From: Neopararhizobium haloflavum | Lineage (GTDB): Bacteria > Pseudomonadota > Alphaproteobacteria > Rhizobiales > Rhizobiaceae | DNA: 64,000 bases | Direction: 5' to 3' | Assembly: GCF_002750855.1 (NCBI RefSeq) | Contig: NZ_NWUC01000001.1 | Coordinates: 774,666 to 838,665, forward strand | Shown here: positions 51,050 to 59,464 of the stretch, piece by piece | Layout: the number at the start of each line of letters is the position of its first letter | Numbering within the stretch: the stretch's first letter is position 1 | Notes under the pieces: generated by a model | Databases searched by the model: none | Told to the model about the DNA's origin: nothing | What the model saw: the letters and a program-made list of their open reading frames with translations, nothing else | Translations under genes and position numbers: made by a program

Positions 51050-53608
51050 TCAATATCGAGCATCTGCTGCGGCGCGCGCTTCTCCCGCCGGTGACAGCTC
51101 GGCCGTAGTTGCAGAATCTATCGTGTGCGGCAATGATATCGGCGGCCGGAAGCCCTTGAGCCGGAGCGCGTTGGCGAGGACGAAGACGCTCGAGAGCGCC
51201 ATCGCGCCGGCGGCGAAGACGGGCGAGAGCAGGATGCCGTTGACCGGATAGAGCATGCCGGCCGCCACCGGGATTAGGGCCGCGTTGTAGGCGAAGGCCC
51301 AGAACAGGTTCTGCCGGATGTTGCCGATCGTCGCCTTCGACAGCGCGATCGCGTTCGGCACGCCCTGGAGGCTGCCGGACATCAGGACCACGTCGGCGGC
51401 CTCGATCGCGACGTCCGTACCGGTGCCGATCGCCAGGCCGACATCGGCTTCGGCGAGCGCCGGGGCGTCGTTGATCCCGTCGCCGACGAAGGCCAGCCGG
51501 CCGTGCTCGGCCTTCAGGCGACGCACGGCGTCCACCTTGCCGTCGGGCAGGACTTCGGCGACGACCTCGTCGATGCCGAGGCGGCGGGCGATGGCCTCGG
51601 CCGTCCGGCGATTGTCGCCGGTGATCATCGCGACCTTGAGGCCGAGCCGATGCATCGCGTCGATCGCCGCGGGAGTGGTCGGCTTGACCGGGTCGGCGAC
51701 CGCGAGAACGGCCGCGATCCGACCGTCGATCGCCGCGTAGATCGGAGACTTGCCTTCATCCGCCAGCCGGTTTGCATCCTGCCGGAACCGGTCGGTCGGG
51801 AAGCCAAGTTCGTCCATGTACCTGTCCGCGCCGATTTCGACGCGCTTCCCGTCCACCACGGAGGTGACGCCAAAGCCCGTCACGGATTCGAAGTTGGTAA
51901 CGCCGGGGAGCGGCAGCAACGCTGCCTCGGCGGCGTCGACGATCGCCCTCGCGATGGGATGTTCCGACTTGGCTTCGACGGCGGCAATGGTCGCCAATAC
52001 CGAGTCCCGGACAAAACCGTCGGCGGTCTCGAAATCGGTCAGGGCAGGTCTGCCTTCGGTCAGCGTGCCGGTCTTGTCGAGCGCGACGACGCGTGCTTCG
52101 CGCAGGAGCTGGAGCGCTTCGCCCTTCCGGAACAGGACGCCCATCTCGGCCCCCCGGCCGGTGCCGACCATGATCGACGTCGGCGTGGCGAGGCCCATGG
52201 CGCACGGGCAGGCGATGATCAGGACGGCGACCGCGTTGACGAGGGCGAATGTCAGCGCCGGGTCCGGGCCGAACAGGAACCAGACGCCGAACGTCGCGGC
52301 GGCGACAGCCATGACGGCCGGTACAAACCACATCGTCACCTTGTCGACCATCGCCTGTATCGGAAGCTTGGAGCCCTGCGCCTCCTGAACCATCCGGATG
52401 ATCTGGGCGAGCACCGTCTCGCCGCCGACCGCGGTCGCTCTAACCGACAGCGCGCCCTTGTGGTTCACCGTGCCGCCGACGACTTCGCTGCCGGCGGATT
52501 TGGAAACCGGGATAGGCTCCCCGGTGATCATCGACTCGTCGACGTAGCTTTGGCCGTCCGCGACTTCGCCGTCGACCGGCACTCGCTCGCCCGGGCGGAC
52601 TTCGACGATGTCGCCGGGCACGACCTCGGAGACGTCGAGCTCGATCACGCGTCCGTCTCGCCGCACGCGCGCGGTCTTCGCCTGCAGGCCGACCAGGCGT
52701 TTGATCGCTTCGGAGGTGCGGCCTTTCGCGCGCGCCTCGAGGAACCTGCCGAGCAGTATGAGCGTCACGATGACCGCGGCGGCTTCGTAGTAGACGTTCA
52801 CCGTCCCCGCGGGCAGCAGGCCGGGGGCGAAAGTGGCGACCAGCGAATAGCCGTAGGCCGCTGCCGTGCCGACGGCGACGAGCGAGTTCATGTCCGGCGC
52901 CGCCCGGAACAGCGCCGGCAGACCCTTCCTGTAGAACCGCAAGCCGGGGCCGAAGAGCACGAGCGACGTCAGCGCGAATTGCGCGTACCAGGCGCGGTCC
53001 ATGCCGATGGTGCCCATGACGAAGTTGTGGAGCGCCGGCACCAGATGCGAGCCCATTTCGAGCACGAAGACGGGCAGCGTCAGAATAGCCGCAATGACCA
53101 GGTCCCGCTTGAGCGCGGCCAGCTCGGCGTCCTTGCGCGCCTGGGCGTCGTCATCGGCCGGCAGTCCGTGGCCGAGGACCCGCGCTTCGTAGCCGGCGTC
53201 GACCACGGCCGAGACGAGTGCGGCCGGGTCGGCGGTTCCGTGGACGACGGCGCGCTCGGCCGCGAGGTTTACCGCCGCGGATGTGACTCCCGGAACCGCA
53301 GCGAGCTTACGCTCGACGCGGCCGACGCAGGATGCGCAGGTCATGCCTTGGATGGCGAGTTCGACGGAACCCTCCGGCACCGAGTAGCCGACTTTTTCGA
53401 TCGCACCCACAAGGAAGTGCCGATCCACCGGACGGTCGAGACGAATCTCGGCTTTCTCGGTGGCGAGGTTCACCACTGCCGCGGCGACCCCGGGCACGGC
53501 CGACAGCGCCTTTTCGACGCGCCCGACGCAGGACGCGCAGCTCATGCCTTCGATCGGCAAGGTGAGCGTTGCGGTCGCCGGCCGGATTTCTCTGAGCGGG
53601 GCATTCAT
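51050..53608 (-). CDS. copA: Cu(+)-exporting P1B ATPase, CopA type with two HMA domains
   Basis: 852 residues. Two HMA domains carry [15 protein letters not shown] and [23 protein letters not shown] is in [20 protein letters not shown] at about residue 468, the phosphorylation site [11 protein letters not shown] at about 508, and [20 protein letters not shown] follows. These are Cu(I) ATPase features. The ATG at 53608 gives the usual start; an in-frame ATG at 53632 is possible. Its promoter (53648-53678) has a CueR-type dyad, divergent from copZ. Confidence 0.9.
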   Translation of the reverse strand: MNAPLREIRPATATLTLPIEGMSCASCVGRVEKALSAVPGVAAAVVNLATEKAEIRLDRPVDRHFLVGAIEKVGYSVPEGSVELAIQGMTCASCVGRVERKLAAVPGVTSAAVNLAAERAVVHGTADPAALVSAVVDAGYEARVLGHGLPADDDAQARKDAELAALKRDLVIAAILTLPVFVLEMGSHLVPALHNFVMGTIGMDRAWYAQFALTSLVLFGPGLRFYRKGLPALFRAAPDMNSLVAVGTAAAYGYSLVATFAPGLLPAGTVNVYYEAAAVIVTLILLGRFLEARAKGRTSEAIKRLVGLQAKTARVRRDGRVIELDVSEVVPGDIVEVRPGERVPVDGEVADGQSYVDESMITGEPIPVSKSAGSEVVGGTVNHKGALSVRATAVGGETVLAQIIRMVQEAQGSKLPIQAMVDKVTMWFVPAVMAVAAATFGVWFLFGPDPALTFALVNAVAVLIIACPCAMGLATPTSIMVGTGRGAEMGVLFRKGEALQLLREARVVALDKTGTLTEGRPALTDFETADGFVRDSVLATIAAVEAKSEHPIARAIVDAAEAALLPLPGVTNFESVTGFGVTSVVDGKRVEIGADRYMDELGFPTDRFRQDANRLADEGKSPIYAAIDGRIAAVLAVADPVKPTTPAAIDAMHRLGLKVAMITGDNRRTAEAIARRLGIDEVVAEVLPDGKVDAVRRLKAEHGRLAFVGDGINDAPALAEADVGLAIGTGTDVAIEAADVVLMSGSLQGVPNAIALSKATIGNIRQNLFWAFAYNAALIPVAAGMLYPVNGILLSPVFAAGAMALSSVFVLANALRLKGFRPPISLPHTIDSATTAELSPAGEARAAADARY

Positions 53609-53647
53609 GCCTGTTCGTCCTTCCACATTCAAAATGGTGTCGGAGGG

Positions 53648-53678
53648 AAATTCGTCTTTCCAGTAACTGGAAAGTCAA
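53648..53678 (-). promoter_or_regulatory. CueR-type promoter, family B site 1 (copA)
   Basis: On the minus strand TTGACT, a 19-bp spacer with CTTTCCAGTTACTGGAAAG (perfect 8-bp arms), then GAATTT. This is the classic CueR box layout. Confidence 0.75.
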
Positions 53679-53703
53679 CAGTCCGTCTGAAACTTTTTTG
53701 CTC

Positions 53704-53734
53704 TTGACCTTCCCGCCGCTGGAAGCTGGACAAC
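53704..53734 (+). promoter_or_regulatory. CueR-type promoter, family B site 2 (copZ)
   Basis: TTGACC, a 19-bp spacer with ACCTTCCCGCCGCTGGAAGCT, then GACAAC. It lies 36 bases before the GTG start of copZ and is divergent from the copA promoter. Confidence 0.7.
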
Positions 53735-53769
53735 GGGGCATCGAAGAACGAGAGACAGGAGACTCGATC

Positions 53770-53958
53770 GTGCAATTCCAAATCGAAAACATGACCTGCG
53801 GCGGCTGCGCCAACAGCGTGACCAAGGCTATCCACTCCGTCGACGGCCAGGCGAAGGTCGACGCGGATCCGGTAAGGCGGACCGTCATGGTGTCGTCGGC
53901 AAAGCCGCGCGAGGCGTTCGTCGCGGTGCTCGAGGAAGCGGGCTATCCCGCTTCCTAG
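53770..53958 (+). CDS. copZ: CopZ-like HMA copper chaperone
   Basis: 62 residues, one HMA domain: MQFQIENMTCGGCANSVTKA with the CxxC-like pair and VDADPVRRTVMVSS and the end VLEEAGYPAS. It carries Cu(I) in the cytoplasm to the ATPase. The start is a GTG at 53770 with AGGAG nine bases upstream; a frame from 53698 would run through the promoter and is not used. Confidence 0.85.
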   Translation: MQFQIENMTCGGCANSVTKAIHSVDGQAKVDADPVRRTVMVSSAKPREAFVAVLEEAGYPAS

Positions 53959-54093
53959 CAAGCCGGAGCAATGGCCCGCGCTTCCTGCGCGGCAGCAGCA
54001 CGTGCGGCAGACGGCAGCGATCGATTTCGCTTCGGAACTTCACTAGGTGTCGGCGGTTCTTCCTAACACCGAGAAAGATGGAACAACCGAAAG

Positions 54094-54414
54094 TTGTCGA
54101 TCGCCTCGAAATTGCTTGGCCTCGTTCTGGCTGTCACCGTAGCGCTGCTCGTCGCATCGCTATCGGAGCGGCCGTTTGCTCACGCCCCTGAACACGGCCA
54201 CTCCCATGTCCATGCCGCAGGTCCGGGCGGCGGGGCGCCCTGCAACGCGGGCGATCGGCACTGCTGCCAGCCGGCCCACTGCCTGGCGCTATTCTCGCCG
54301 GCTATCCAGCAGGCCGGGCTTGCGCCGGTCCACGGCGTGCGTCCCGCGTCGGTCTCGTTGCCGCTGATATCCATCGACGTCTCCGGAATCGATCCGCCGC
54401 CGAAGGTCGCGTAG
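54094..54414 (+). CDS. Small His/Cys-rich secreted or membrane protein (about 106 aa)
   Basis: An N-terminal hydrophobic segment (LLGLVLAVTVALLVASLSE) precedes HAPEHGHSHVHAAGPGGG and CNAGDRHCCQPAHC, a likely metal-binding region. The layout resembles the 112-residue protein at 30289. The start is uncertain (TTG at 54094, no strong RBS). It precedes the DUF305 gene in the same orientation. Confidence 0.55.
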   Translation: MSIASKLLGLVLAVTVALLVASLSERPFAHAPEHGHSHVHAAGPGGGAPCNAGDRHCCQPAHCLALFSPAIQQAGLAPVHGVRPASVSLPLISIDVSGIDPPPKVA

Positions 54415-54456
54415 GCGGCCCGACTTTCAATCCAATATCGATTTAGGAGAAATGCC

Positions 54457-54939
54457 ATGAATATCATCAAGATCCTCGTCTGCTCCGCCGCCCTCGTCAC
54501 CGCGACTGCAGGCCTTGCAGTCGCGCAGGACGGAGAAAGCGGTTTCCAGCTACCTGAGCAGTGCACGTCCGGCACTGCAATGCAGGGCGGCGCCCATGCC
54601 GGCATGTCCGGCGACAACGACTCGTCGGCCGGCGGCGACACGGACATGCAAGGCATGATGGGCATGGACATGGAGTCGATGACCGAAGCCCAGCGCGCCA
54701 ACATGGAGAGGATGATGGGAACCATGCCTGCGATGCATCAGGGCATGATGAACGAAGATCCGGACGTCGCCTTCGCCTGCGGCATGATCGCTCACCACCG
54801 GGGAGCGATCGACATGGCCGAAGTCCAGTTGGAGTACGGCGAGGATGAATGGCTGCTCGAACTTGCCCAGACCATCATCGACGCCCAGGAAAAGGAGATA
54901 GAGGAGATGACGCAGTGGCTGGCTGACAACGCCAACTGA
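54457..54939 (+). CDS. DUF305 family periplasmic copper-binding protein
   Basis: 160 residues with a signal (ILVCSAALVTATAGLAVAQD), a Met-rich middle (DMQGMMGMDMESMTEAQ) and the DUF305 core FACGMIAHHRGAIDMAEVQL with its HH..H and Met ligands. Relatives such as CopM bind copper in the periplasm. A good AGGAG lies before the ATG. It is followed by a Csp-like gene, so both are storage or buffering proteins. Confidence 0.8.
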   Translation: MNIIKILVCSAALVTATAGLAVAQDGESGFQLPEQCTSGTAMQGGAHAGMSGDNDSSAGGDTDMQGMMGMDMESMTEAQRANMERMMGTMPAMHQGMMNEDPDVAFACGMIAHHRGAIDMAEVQLEYGEDEWLLELAQTIIDAQEKEIEEMTQWLADNAN

Positions 54940-55000
54940 CCTTGCGCCGGGCCGTGCGCTTTTCGCGCGGCCCGAGCCGTTCGAGAAAGGAAAGTCCCCC

Positions 55001-55336
55001 ATGACCCACCACCTCAGCGCCGAAATGAAGGCCTGCATCGATGCCTGCCTCGACTGTTACAAGGCCTGCCTCGGTACGGCGATGCACCACTGTATCGAAA
55101 CGGGCGGCAAGCATACCGAACCCAAACATTTCAGGCTGATGTCGGCCTGCGCCGAAATATGCAGGACGTCGGCCCACTTCATGCTCATCGGCAGCGACCA
55201 CCATCGGCACGTCTGCCGCGAGTGCGCGGAGATCTGCACCGAATGCGCCGATGACTGCGAACGCATCGGCGGGATGGAGGATTGCGTGGCGGCCTGCCGG
55301 CGGTGCGCCGAGTCGTGCCGCAAGATGGCCGCGTAG
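55001..55336 (+). CDS. Csp-like four-helix copper storage protein
   Basis: 111 residues, unusually rich in Cys, with the spacing of the Csp/YhjQ family: MKACIDACLDCYKACLGTAM, HFRLMSACAEICRTSAHFML, VCRECAEICTECADDCERIG and EDCVAACRRCAESCRKMAA. Csp tetramers store many Cu(I) ions in the bundle core. There is no signal peptide, so this is a cytosolic (Csp3-like) form. AGGAAAG precedes the start. Confidence 0.85.
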   Translation: MTHHLSAEMKACIDACLDCYKACLGTAMHHCIETGGKHTEPKHFRLMSACAEICRTSAHFMLIGSDHHRHVCRECAEICTECADDCERIGGMEDCVAACRRCAESCRKMAA

Positions 55337-55363
55337 CCAGCACCGTTCTATCGAGTGAGAAAA

Positions 55364-55389
55364 GAGGAACCGCCTCCGGGCGGCTCCTC
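55364..55389. terminator. Hairpin terminator after the Csp-like gene
   Basis: GAGGAACCGCC and GGCGGCTCCTC pair with one mismatch around a 4-base loop, 27 bases past the Csp stop. No clear T tract follows. Confidence 0.55.
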
Positions 55390-55433
55390 GGCTTTGAAAG
55401 CAATCGTTAGCCTGCGCGGCCTATCCTTGGGCC

Positions 55434-56162
55434 ATGACAATCCACCGAACCGAATCTGCGACGAGCCATTCGATTGCTCCGGCTCCTGCAATCGAACCGA
55501 AGGCACGGCTGCGCACAGAGATATCGTGGGCACGCTGGTGGGCGATGGCTGCCGCGCTGGTTGTCCTTGCAACCAGCAGCTACTGGTTCCTGGCCGACCG
55601 GCACGCCGTCGACCGGGCCTTGCTGCTGGGGCTCGCCGATCCGTCCGGATCGCCGGAGTTCGAGGGGGCGTTCGTATCGGTAGCCTGGAGCTTCACGGCG
55701 CTCGGCAGTCCTGAAGTCGTGTTCGTCTTCGCGGCGGCCATGACCCTGTTTTTCGCGTTGTCCAGCCGTTGGATCGAAACCGTTCACACCGTCGCTTCGA
55801 TCGCCGGCGGGGCTGCCGCAGGCTACGCGGCCAAAGCCGTCACAGGCTTGGTGCGGCCGCACCATGCGCCGGGCTCGTCCGAGCTTCTCCACACCAGCTT
55901 TCCGAGCGGCCATGCCCTGCTCGCCACACTTCTCTTCGGGACCGCGGCTGTTTTGGCGGCGCGCCGCTGCAAGCGCCTTCATCTTCAATCGTATCTCGTC
56001 GCCACGGCTGCCGGCATCTCGCTGGCCGTCGGCGTGAGCCGGGTCTATCTCGGAACCCACTGGCCGAGCGACGTGCTCGCCGGCTGGTCGTTCGGGCTGA
56101 TATGGATCCTCCTGGTCGATGCAGGTCGTGCCCGGCTACGCGTTCGGCCGAACTCCGTCTAA
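55434..56162 (+). CDS. PAP2-family phosphatase, membrane-bound
   Basis: 242 residues with about six helices and the three PAP2 motifs: AKAVTGLVRPHH (K-x6-RP), TSFPSGHALLATLLF (PSGH) and VGVSRVYLGTHWPSDVLAGW (SR-x5-H). It dephosphorylates lipid phosphates such as undecaprenyl pyrophosphate at the periplasmic face. It has no clear tie to metal genes. A palindromic repeat begins at its stop codon. Confidence 0.85.
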   Translation: MTIHRTESATSHSIAPAPAIEPKARLRTEISWARWWAMAAALVVLATSSYWFLADRHAVDRALLLGLADPSGSPEFEGAFVSVAWSFTALGSPEVVFVFAAAMTLFFALSSRWIETVHTVASIAGGAAAGYAAKAVTGLVRPHHAPGSSELLHTSFPSGHALLATLLFGTAAVLAARRCKRLHLQSYLVATAAGISLAVGVSRVYLGTHWPSDVLAGWSFGLIWILLVDAGRARLRVRPNSV

Positions 56163-56265
56163 AGCGCGTCGCGATCTTTCAGATTCGCTTCCTGCGCTTT
56201 AGGTTCTTGATTCTTGCGCATGTCTTCATCTCGAAACCGGTGCCCACTTTCGGGAGACATGCTTT
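56161..56265. repeat. Rhizobiales-type palindromic intergenic repeat (RIME-like)
   Basis: Two hairpins in tandem: AAAGCGC...GCGCTTT (56161-56200), and GCATGTCT...AGACATGC (56218-56262) with TCTCGAAA...TTTCGGGA inside. I recognise this pattern from intergenic repeats of Rhizobium, Mesorhizobium and Agrobacterium relatives. The exact repeat family name is not certain. Confidence 0.6.
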
Positions 56266-56316
56266 AAACGCCCCTCCGGGCCGGCATCATCGCCGCGCCT
56301 GCCGCGAGAGCCAGCT

Positions 56317-56457
56317 TCACCGGCGCCCGCCGAAAATGTACTTGCCGAGGGCGACGGCCGCGAGAACCAGGACGACGATAACGAGCAGCCACAAGATGCC
56401 CATGCCCCACATCATCCCGCCCATGCCTTCCATCATTCCGTTCGATCCATCCATCAT
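56317..56457 (-). CDS. Met/Gly-rich single-pass membrane microprotein, copy 2
   Basis: 46 residues: MMDGSNGMMEGMGGMMWGMG, then ILWLLVIVVLVLAAVALGKY and IFGGRR. It matches the protein at 32701-32838 in length, the Met/Gly head, the single helix and the basic end. AGAGGA lies nine bases before the ATG. It is the last gene of the copA-to-oxidase operon on this strand, 49 bases after the oxidase stop. Confidence 0.7.
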   Translation of the reverse strand: MMDGSNGMMEGMGGMMWGMGILWLLVIVVLVLAAVALGKYIFGGRR

Positions 56458-56506
56458 CAACTCGATCCTCTTCAGGTGAACGGTCGGCAGGCTCAGGAGA
56501 GCCTCT

Positions 56507-57988
56507 TCAGGCCACCCGGACCACCCCCATCATGCCTGCGGCCTGGTGCTCGAGGACATGGCAATGGAACATCCAGTCGCCCGGATTGTCCGCGACGAAG
56601 GCGATTTCGACCTTTTCGCGCGGGGCCATCAATACCGTGTCGCGCCACTCTGTTATCGGGGCTGCGACGCCGTTGCGGGAAACCACCCGGAACGAATGGC
56701 CGTGCAGGTGCATAGGATGGTGGAATGCGGTGGCGTTCGTCATCTCGACCACGTGGGAGCGATCGCGCTCGAATATTAGCATCGGGTCCATGACGTGGCC
56801 CGCCGCGGCCTTGCCGTTGATGAACCAGATGCCGCGGCCGCGCATCATCTCCATCATTCCCATCATGCCGCCCGCGGATTGTTCGCCCATGCTGCCGCCC
56901 ATCTCGGCCATGACCATCGCGCCCATCATGCCGCCGTTGAGGATCACCTCATGGCGGATGGCGGACGCCATGTCGGGCTCGGGCAGGGGATTGGCGGCAA
57001 GATCCATCGGCCAGTCGGGCGGGTTCTTCCGCAACGGCACGTCGTCATAGGCGAAGCCCATCAGTTCATAGGCAAAGTCCCGGTAGAACCGGTCCACGAC
57101 GACGGCGCGCGTGCCGGGCGTCCCGGTCATGTCGAGGACCACGTCGGCGCGCCCGGCCGGCCCGATGACGACGGTGTCGTCCGCCGGACGGTGCGGCGCC
57201 GTCGGCTGTCCGTCGAGCGCGACGACCCACGGCTCGTGCCCGCCGAACTCAAGGCCGAGGATGCGCGCGTTCGCGGCGTTGACGATGCGCAGGCGCACCC
57301 GTTCCCCGGCGCGGACGGGAAGGTCCTCCGGAACGCGCCCGTTCACCGTCACGGTGTTGCCCAGCCTTCCGGCGTGGCTCATGTCGTGGGGATTGTCGAA
57401 ATCGGCGCTGATCGCCGCCGACCGGTCCAGGCGCCAGTCATCGACCACCCAAATCAGTTCCCGGTCGACGCGGATCGGCTCCGGCTCCTCGACGACCAGC
57501 GCGCCGGATAGGCCGCGCTCCACCTGGACGTTGCTGCGCGTGTGAGGATGGTACCAGAACGTGCCGGCGTCCGGCACCTCGAACTCGTAGACGAAGCGCT
57601 CGCCGGGCCGGATCGGCGGCTGGTTCAGGTGCGGAACGCCGTCCATGGCGTTGGGAACGCGCAGACCGTGCCAGTGGACGGTGGTCTCTTCGGGCAGTTC
57701 GTTGTCGACGACGATCCGCAGGCGATCGCCCTGGCGCACCCGCATCTCGGGGCCGGGCACCGTGCCGTTATAGCTCCATGTCTCCGTCTTGCCGTAAGGC
57801 GCAGGAACCAGACTGCTGCGTCCCGGCGCGGCCTTCAGCCGGAATGTTCTCGTCGCTCCGGCCGTGGCGCTTGCAGCAGGGTGCGGCAGCATAAGCCCCG
57901 CGGCCGCGGCGGACGCTCCAGACAGGAGCGACCGGCGCGTCAGAAGGGGCGGTCGCTTCTTCGGTCCGGCTTGAGGCAAGTCGATCAC
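56507..57988 (-). CDS. Multicopper oxidase, CueO/CopA type, paralogue
   Basis: 493 residues with a Tat signal (LLTRRSLLSGASAAAAGLML) and intact copper sites TVHWHGLRVPNAMDGV, GTFWYHPHTRSNVQ, FHHPMHLHGHSFRV and MFHCHVLEHQAAGMMG. A Met-rich loop (MAEMGGSMGEQSAGGMMGMM) sits before the last domain. It is clearly related to the oxidase at 30722. The GTG at 57988 overlaps the DUF411 stop (GTGA); frames upstream of it lie inside the DUF411 gene. Confidence 0.85.
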   Translation of the reverse strand: MIDLPQAGPKKRPPLLTRRSLLSGASAAAAGLMLPHPAASATAGATRTFRLKAAPGRSSLVPAPYGKTETWSYNGTVPGPEMRVRQGDRLRIVVDNELPEETTVHWHGLRVPNAMDGVPHLNQPPIRPGERFVYEFEVPDAGTFWYHPHTRSNVQVERGLSGALVVEEPEPIRVDRELIWVVDDWRLDRSAAISADFDNPHDMSHAGRLGNTVTVNGRVPEDLPVRAGERVRLRIVNAANARILGLEFGGHEPWVVALDGQPTAPHRPADDTVVIGPAGRADVVLDMTGTPGTRAVVVDRFYRDFAYELMGFAYDDVPLRKNPPDWPMDLAANPLPEPDMASAIRHEVILNGGMMGAMVMAEMGGSMGEQSAGGMMGMMEMMRGRGIWFINGKAAAGHVMDPMLIFERDRSHVVEMTNATAFHHPMHLHGHSFRVVSRNGVAAPITEWRDTVLMAPREKVEIAFVADNPGDWMFHCHVLEHQAAGMMGVVRVA

Positions 57989-58434
57989 TCCCCGACAATC
58001 ATGAAGATCGTCGGCTCGGCGGCTGCGTCGTCGGCGACGGCATAGACGTCGTAATCGGTATCCGGGTCCTCGCCCATGCCGAGCGATCCGGCCGGCATTC
58101 CGGGGACGGCGAGGCCGGCGATGTCGGGTCGTTCGGTCAGAAGACGCTCGACGGCTTCGAGCGGAACGTGGCCTTCCAGGAAATAGCCCTCGATCGTCGC
58201 GGTGTGGCAGCCTTCCATGGCGGCAGGCACGCCGGCGTCGGCCTTTACCTGCGACAGGTCTTCGAGATCGCGGGTCTGCACCGTGTAGCCGGCTGCCTTC
58301 ATCGCCTCGGCCCATTCGTGGCAGCAGCCGCACCAGGGATTCTTGAAGACGGTCATGCTGCCCTCGGCGGCGTGTGCCGGTGCAAGCGTCAGGACGGCCA
58401 GCGTGGCCGCCAGGAATGCGATGCGGATCTTCAT
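57985..58434 (-). CDS. DUF411 metal-binding protein, copy 3
   Basis: 149 residues with a signal (IAFLAATLAVLTLAPAHA), TVFKNPWCGCCHEWAEAMKA (CGCC), the CH in AAMEGCHTATIEGYFLEGHV and VPGMPAGSLGMGED. It is coupled by overlap to the oxidase gene downstream. Order here is DUF411 then oxidase; in the 30-33 kb module it is oxidase then DUF411. Confidence 0.8.
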   Translation of the reverse strand: MKIRIAFLAATLAVLTLAPAHAAEGSMTVFKNPWCGCCHEWAEAMKAAGYTVQTRDLEDLSQVKADAGVPAAMEGCHTATIEGYFLEGHVPLEAVERLLTERPDIAGLAVPGMPAGSLGMGEDPDTDYDVYAVADDAAAEPTIFMIVGE

Positions 58435-58456
58435 TTCGGTCTCCTTCGTCGGGTGC

Positions 58457-58885
58457 CTAAGCGGCGGAGCGTCGGCGCGCTGGCCTCTCTTGCGGGATAC
58501 CTTGTTCGGCGAGATTCTCGATGATGGGGCACGCTGGCCGTTCGTCGCCGTGGCAGTGGCGCACCAATGTCTCCAATGTCGCGCGCAGTTCGCCGAGCGC
58601 GCGGATTTTCTCGTCGATCTCCGCCAGCTTCGCCGAGGCGAGTGCCTTCACGTCGGCGCTCGCCCGGCCCTTGTCCTGGTAGAGTCCGAGCAGCTCCCGG
58701 CATTCCTCGATGGAAAAGCCGAGCGCCCGGGCCCGCTGCAGGAAACGCAGAATGTGGACGTGGCGATCGCTGTAGTCGCGATAACCATTGAGCCCGCGAT
58801 CGGGAGAAACCAGCCCAATGTCTTCGTAGTAGCGGATCGTCTTGGCCGGCAGCCCGGACCTTCCGGATGCATGTCCGATATTCAT
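58457..58885 (-). CDS. cueR: CueR-like copper-responsive MerR regulator
   Basis: 142 residues: MNIGHASGRSGLPAKTIRYY, ARALGFSIEECRELLGLYQD and the metal loop HCHGDERPACPIIENLA. The two Cys are separated by seven residues (C-x7-C), the Cu(I) site of CueR. It should act on the three family B promoters (53648, 53704, 61955). It lies within a minus-strand operon between the Rieske and DUF411 genes, so it is under the control of the operon it regulates. Confidence 0.85.
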   Translation of the reverse strand: MNIGHASGRSGLPAKTIRYYEDIGLVSPDRGLNGYRDYSDRHVHILRFLQRARALGFSIEECRELLGLYQDKGRASADVKALASAKLAEIDEKIRALGELRATLETLVRHCHGDERPACPIIENLAEQGIPQERPARRRSAA

Positions 58886-58909
58886 TGTGTTCCTTTCGGT
58901 CGATTGGGA

Positions 58910-59452
58910 TCATCCGATCGTGATCATGGTCTCGGTCCCAAACTCGTATGGTGGGACCGTCAGGTTCAGCGGAGCAGGGCCGCGGCGGACCCGTCCCGAA
59001 GTGTCGTAGTGGGATCCGTGGCAGGGGCAGAACCAGCCGCCCCAGTCGCCGCGCGCGCTTCCTTCGGCCTGCCCGAGAGGGACGCACCCGAGATGGGTGC
59101 AAACCCCGACGACGACCAGCCATTGAGGCTCGATTGTGCGCTCTTCGTCGCGCTCCGGATCCTTCAGGTCCTCCATTGGAACAGAACGCGCCTCCTGAAT
59201 GGCCTCCGGCGTGCGGTAGTCGACGAATATCGGCCGGCCGCGCCACTGGAAAGTTACGCGCTGACCCGGCTCGATCCCAGCGAGATCAATGTCAACCGAG
59301 CTGACGGCAAGCACGTCGGCGGAAGGCCGCATCTGGTCAATGAACGGCCAGAGCGTCACGGCCGCTCCGACGCCCCCCGTCATGGCGGTGGCGATATAAA
59401 GAAAGTCCCGCCGCGTCGGGTCGGTTTGGAGCGACATGAAAGGTTTCGTCAT
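58910..59452 (-). CDS. petA: Rieske iron-sulfur protein (ubiquinol-cytochrome c reductase type)
   Basis: About 180 residues. A Tat-type N-terminus ([20 protein letters not shown]) and the [2Fe-2S] ligands in [13 protein letters not shown] and [20 protein letters not shown]. The length and sequence match the bc1 complex Rieske subunit. Cytochrome b and c1 genes are not next to it, so it is an extra copy inside a copper operon, perhaps replacing a chromosomal Rieske protein damaged by copper. A GTG at 59455 is an alternative start. Confidence 0.85.
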   Translation of the reverse strand: MTKPFMSLQTDPTRRDFLYIATAMTGGVGAAVTLWPFIDQMRPSADVLAVSSVDIDLAGIEPGQRVTFQWRGRPIFVDYRTPEAIQEARSVPMEDLKDPERDEERTIEPQWLVVVGVCTHLGCVPLGQAEGSARGDWGGWFCPCHGSHYDTSGRVRRGPAPLNLTVPPYEFGTETMITIG

Positions 59453-59464
59453 CACAAGGCTTCC

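Noticed and set aside
53698-53769. 24-residue extension of CopZ
   Set aside because: The extension overlaps the CueR-type promoter at 53704-53734; the GTG at 53770 has a good AGGAG.
57989-58333. Longer N-terminus for the second CueO-type oxidase
   Set aside because: That frame lies wholly within the DUF411 gene; the Tat signal and GTGA overlap place the start at 57988.
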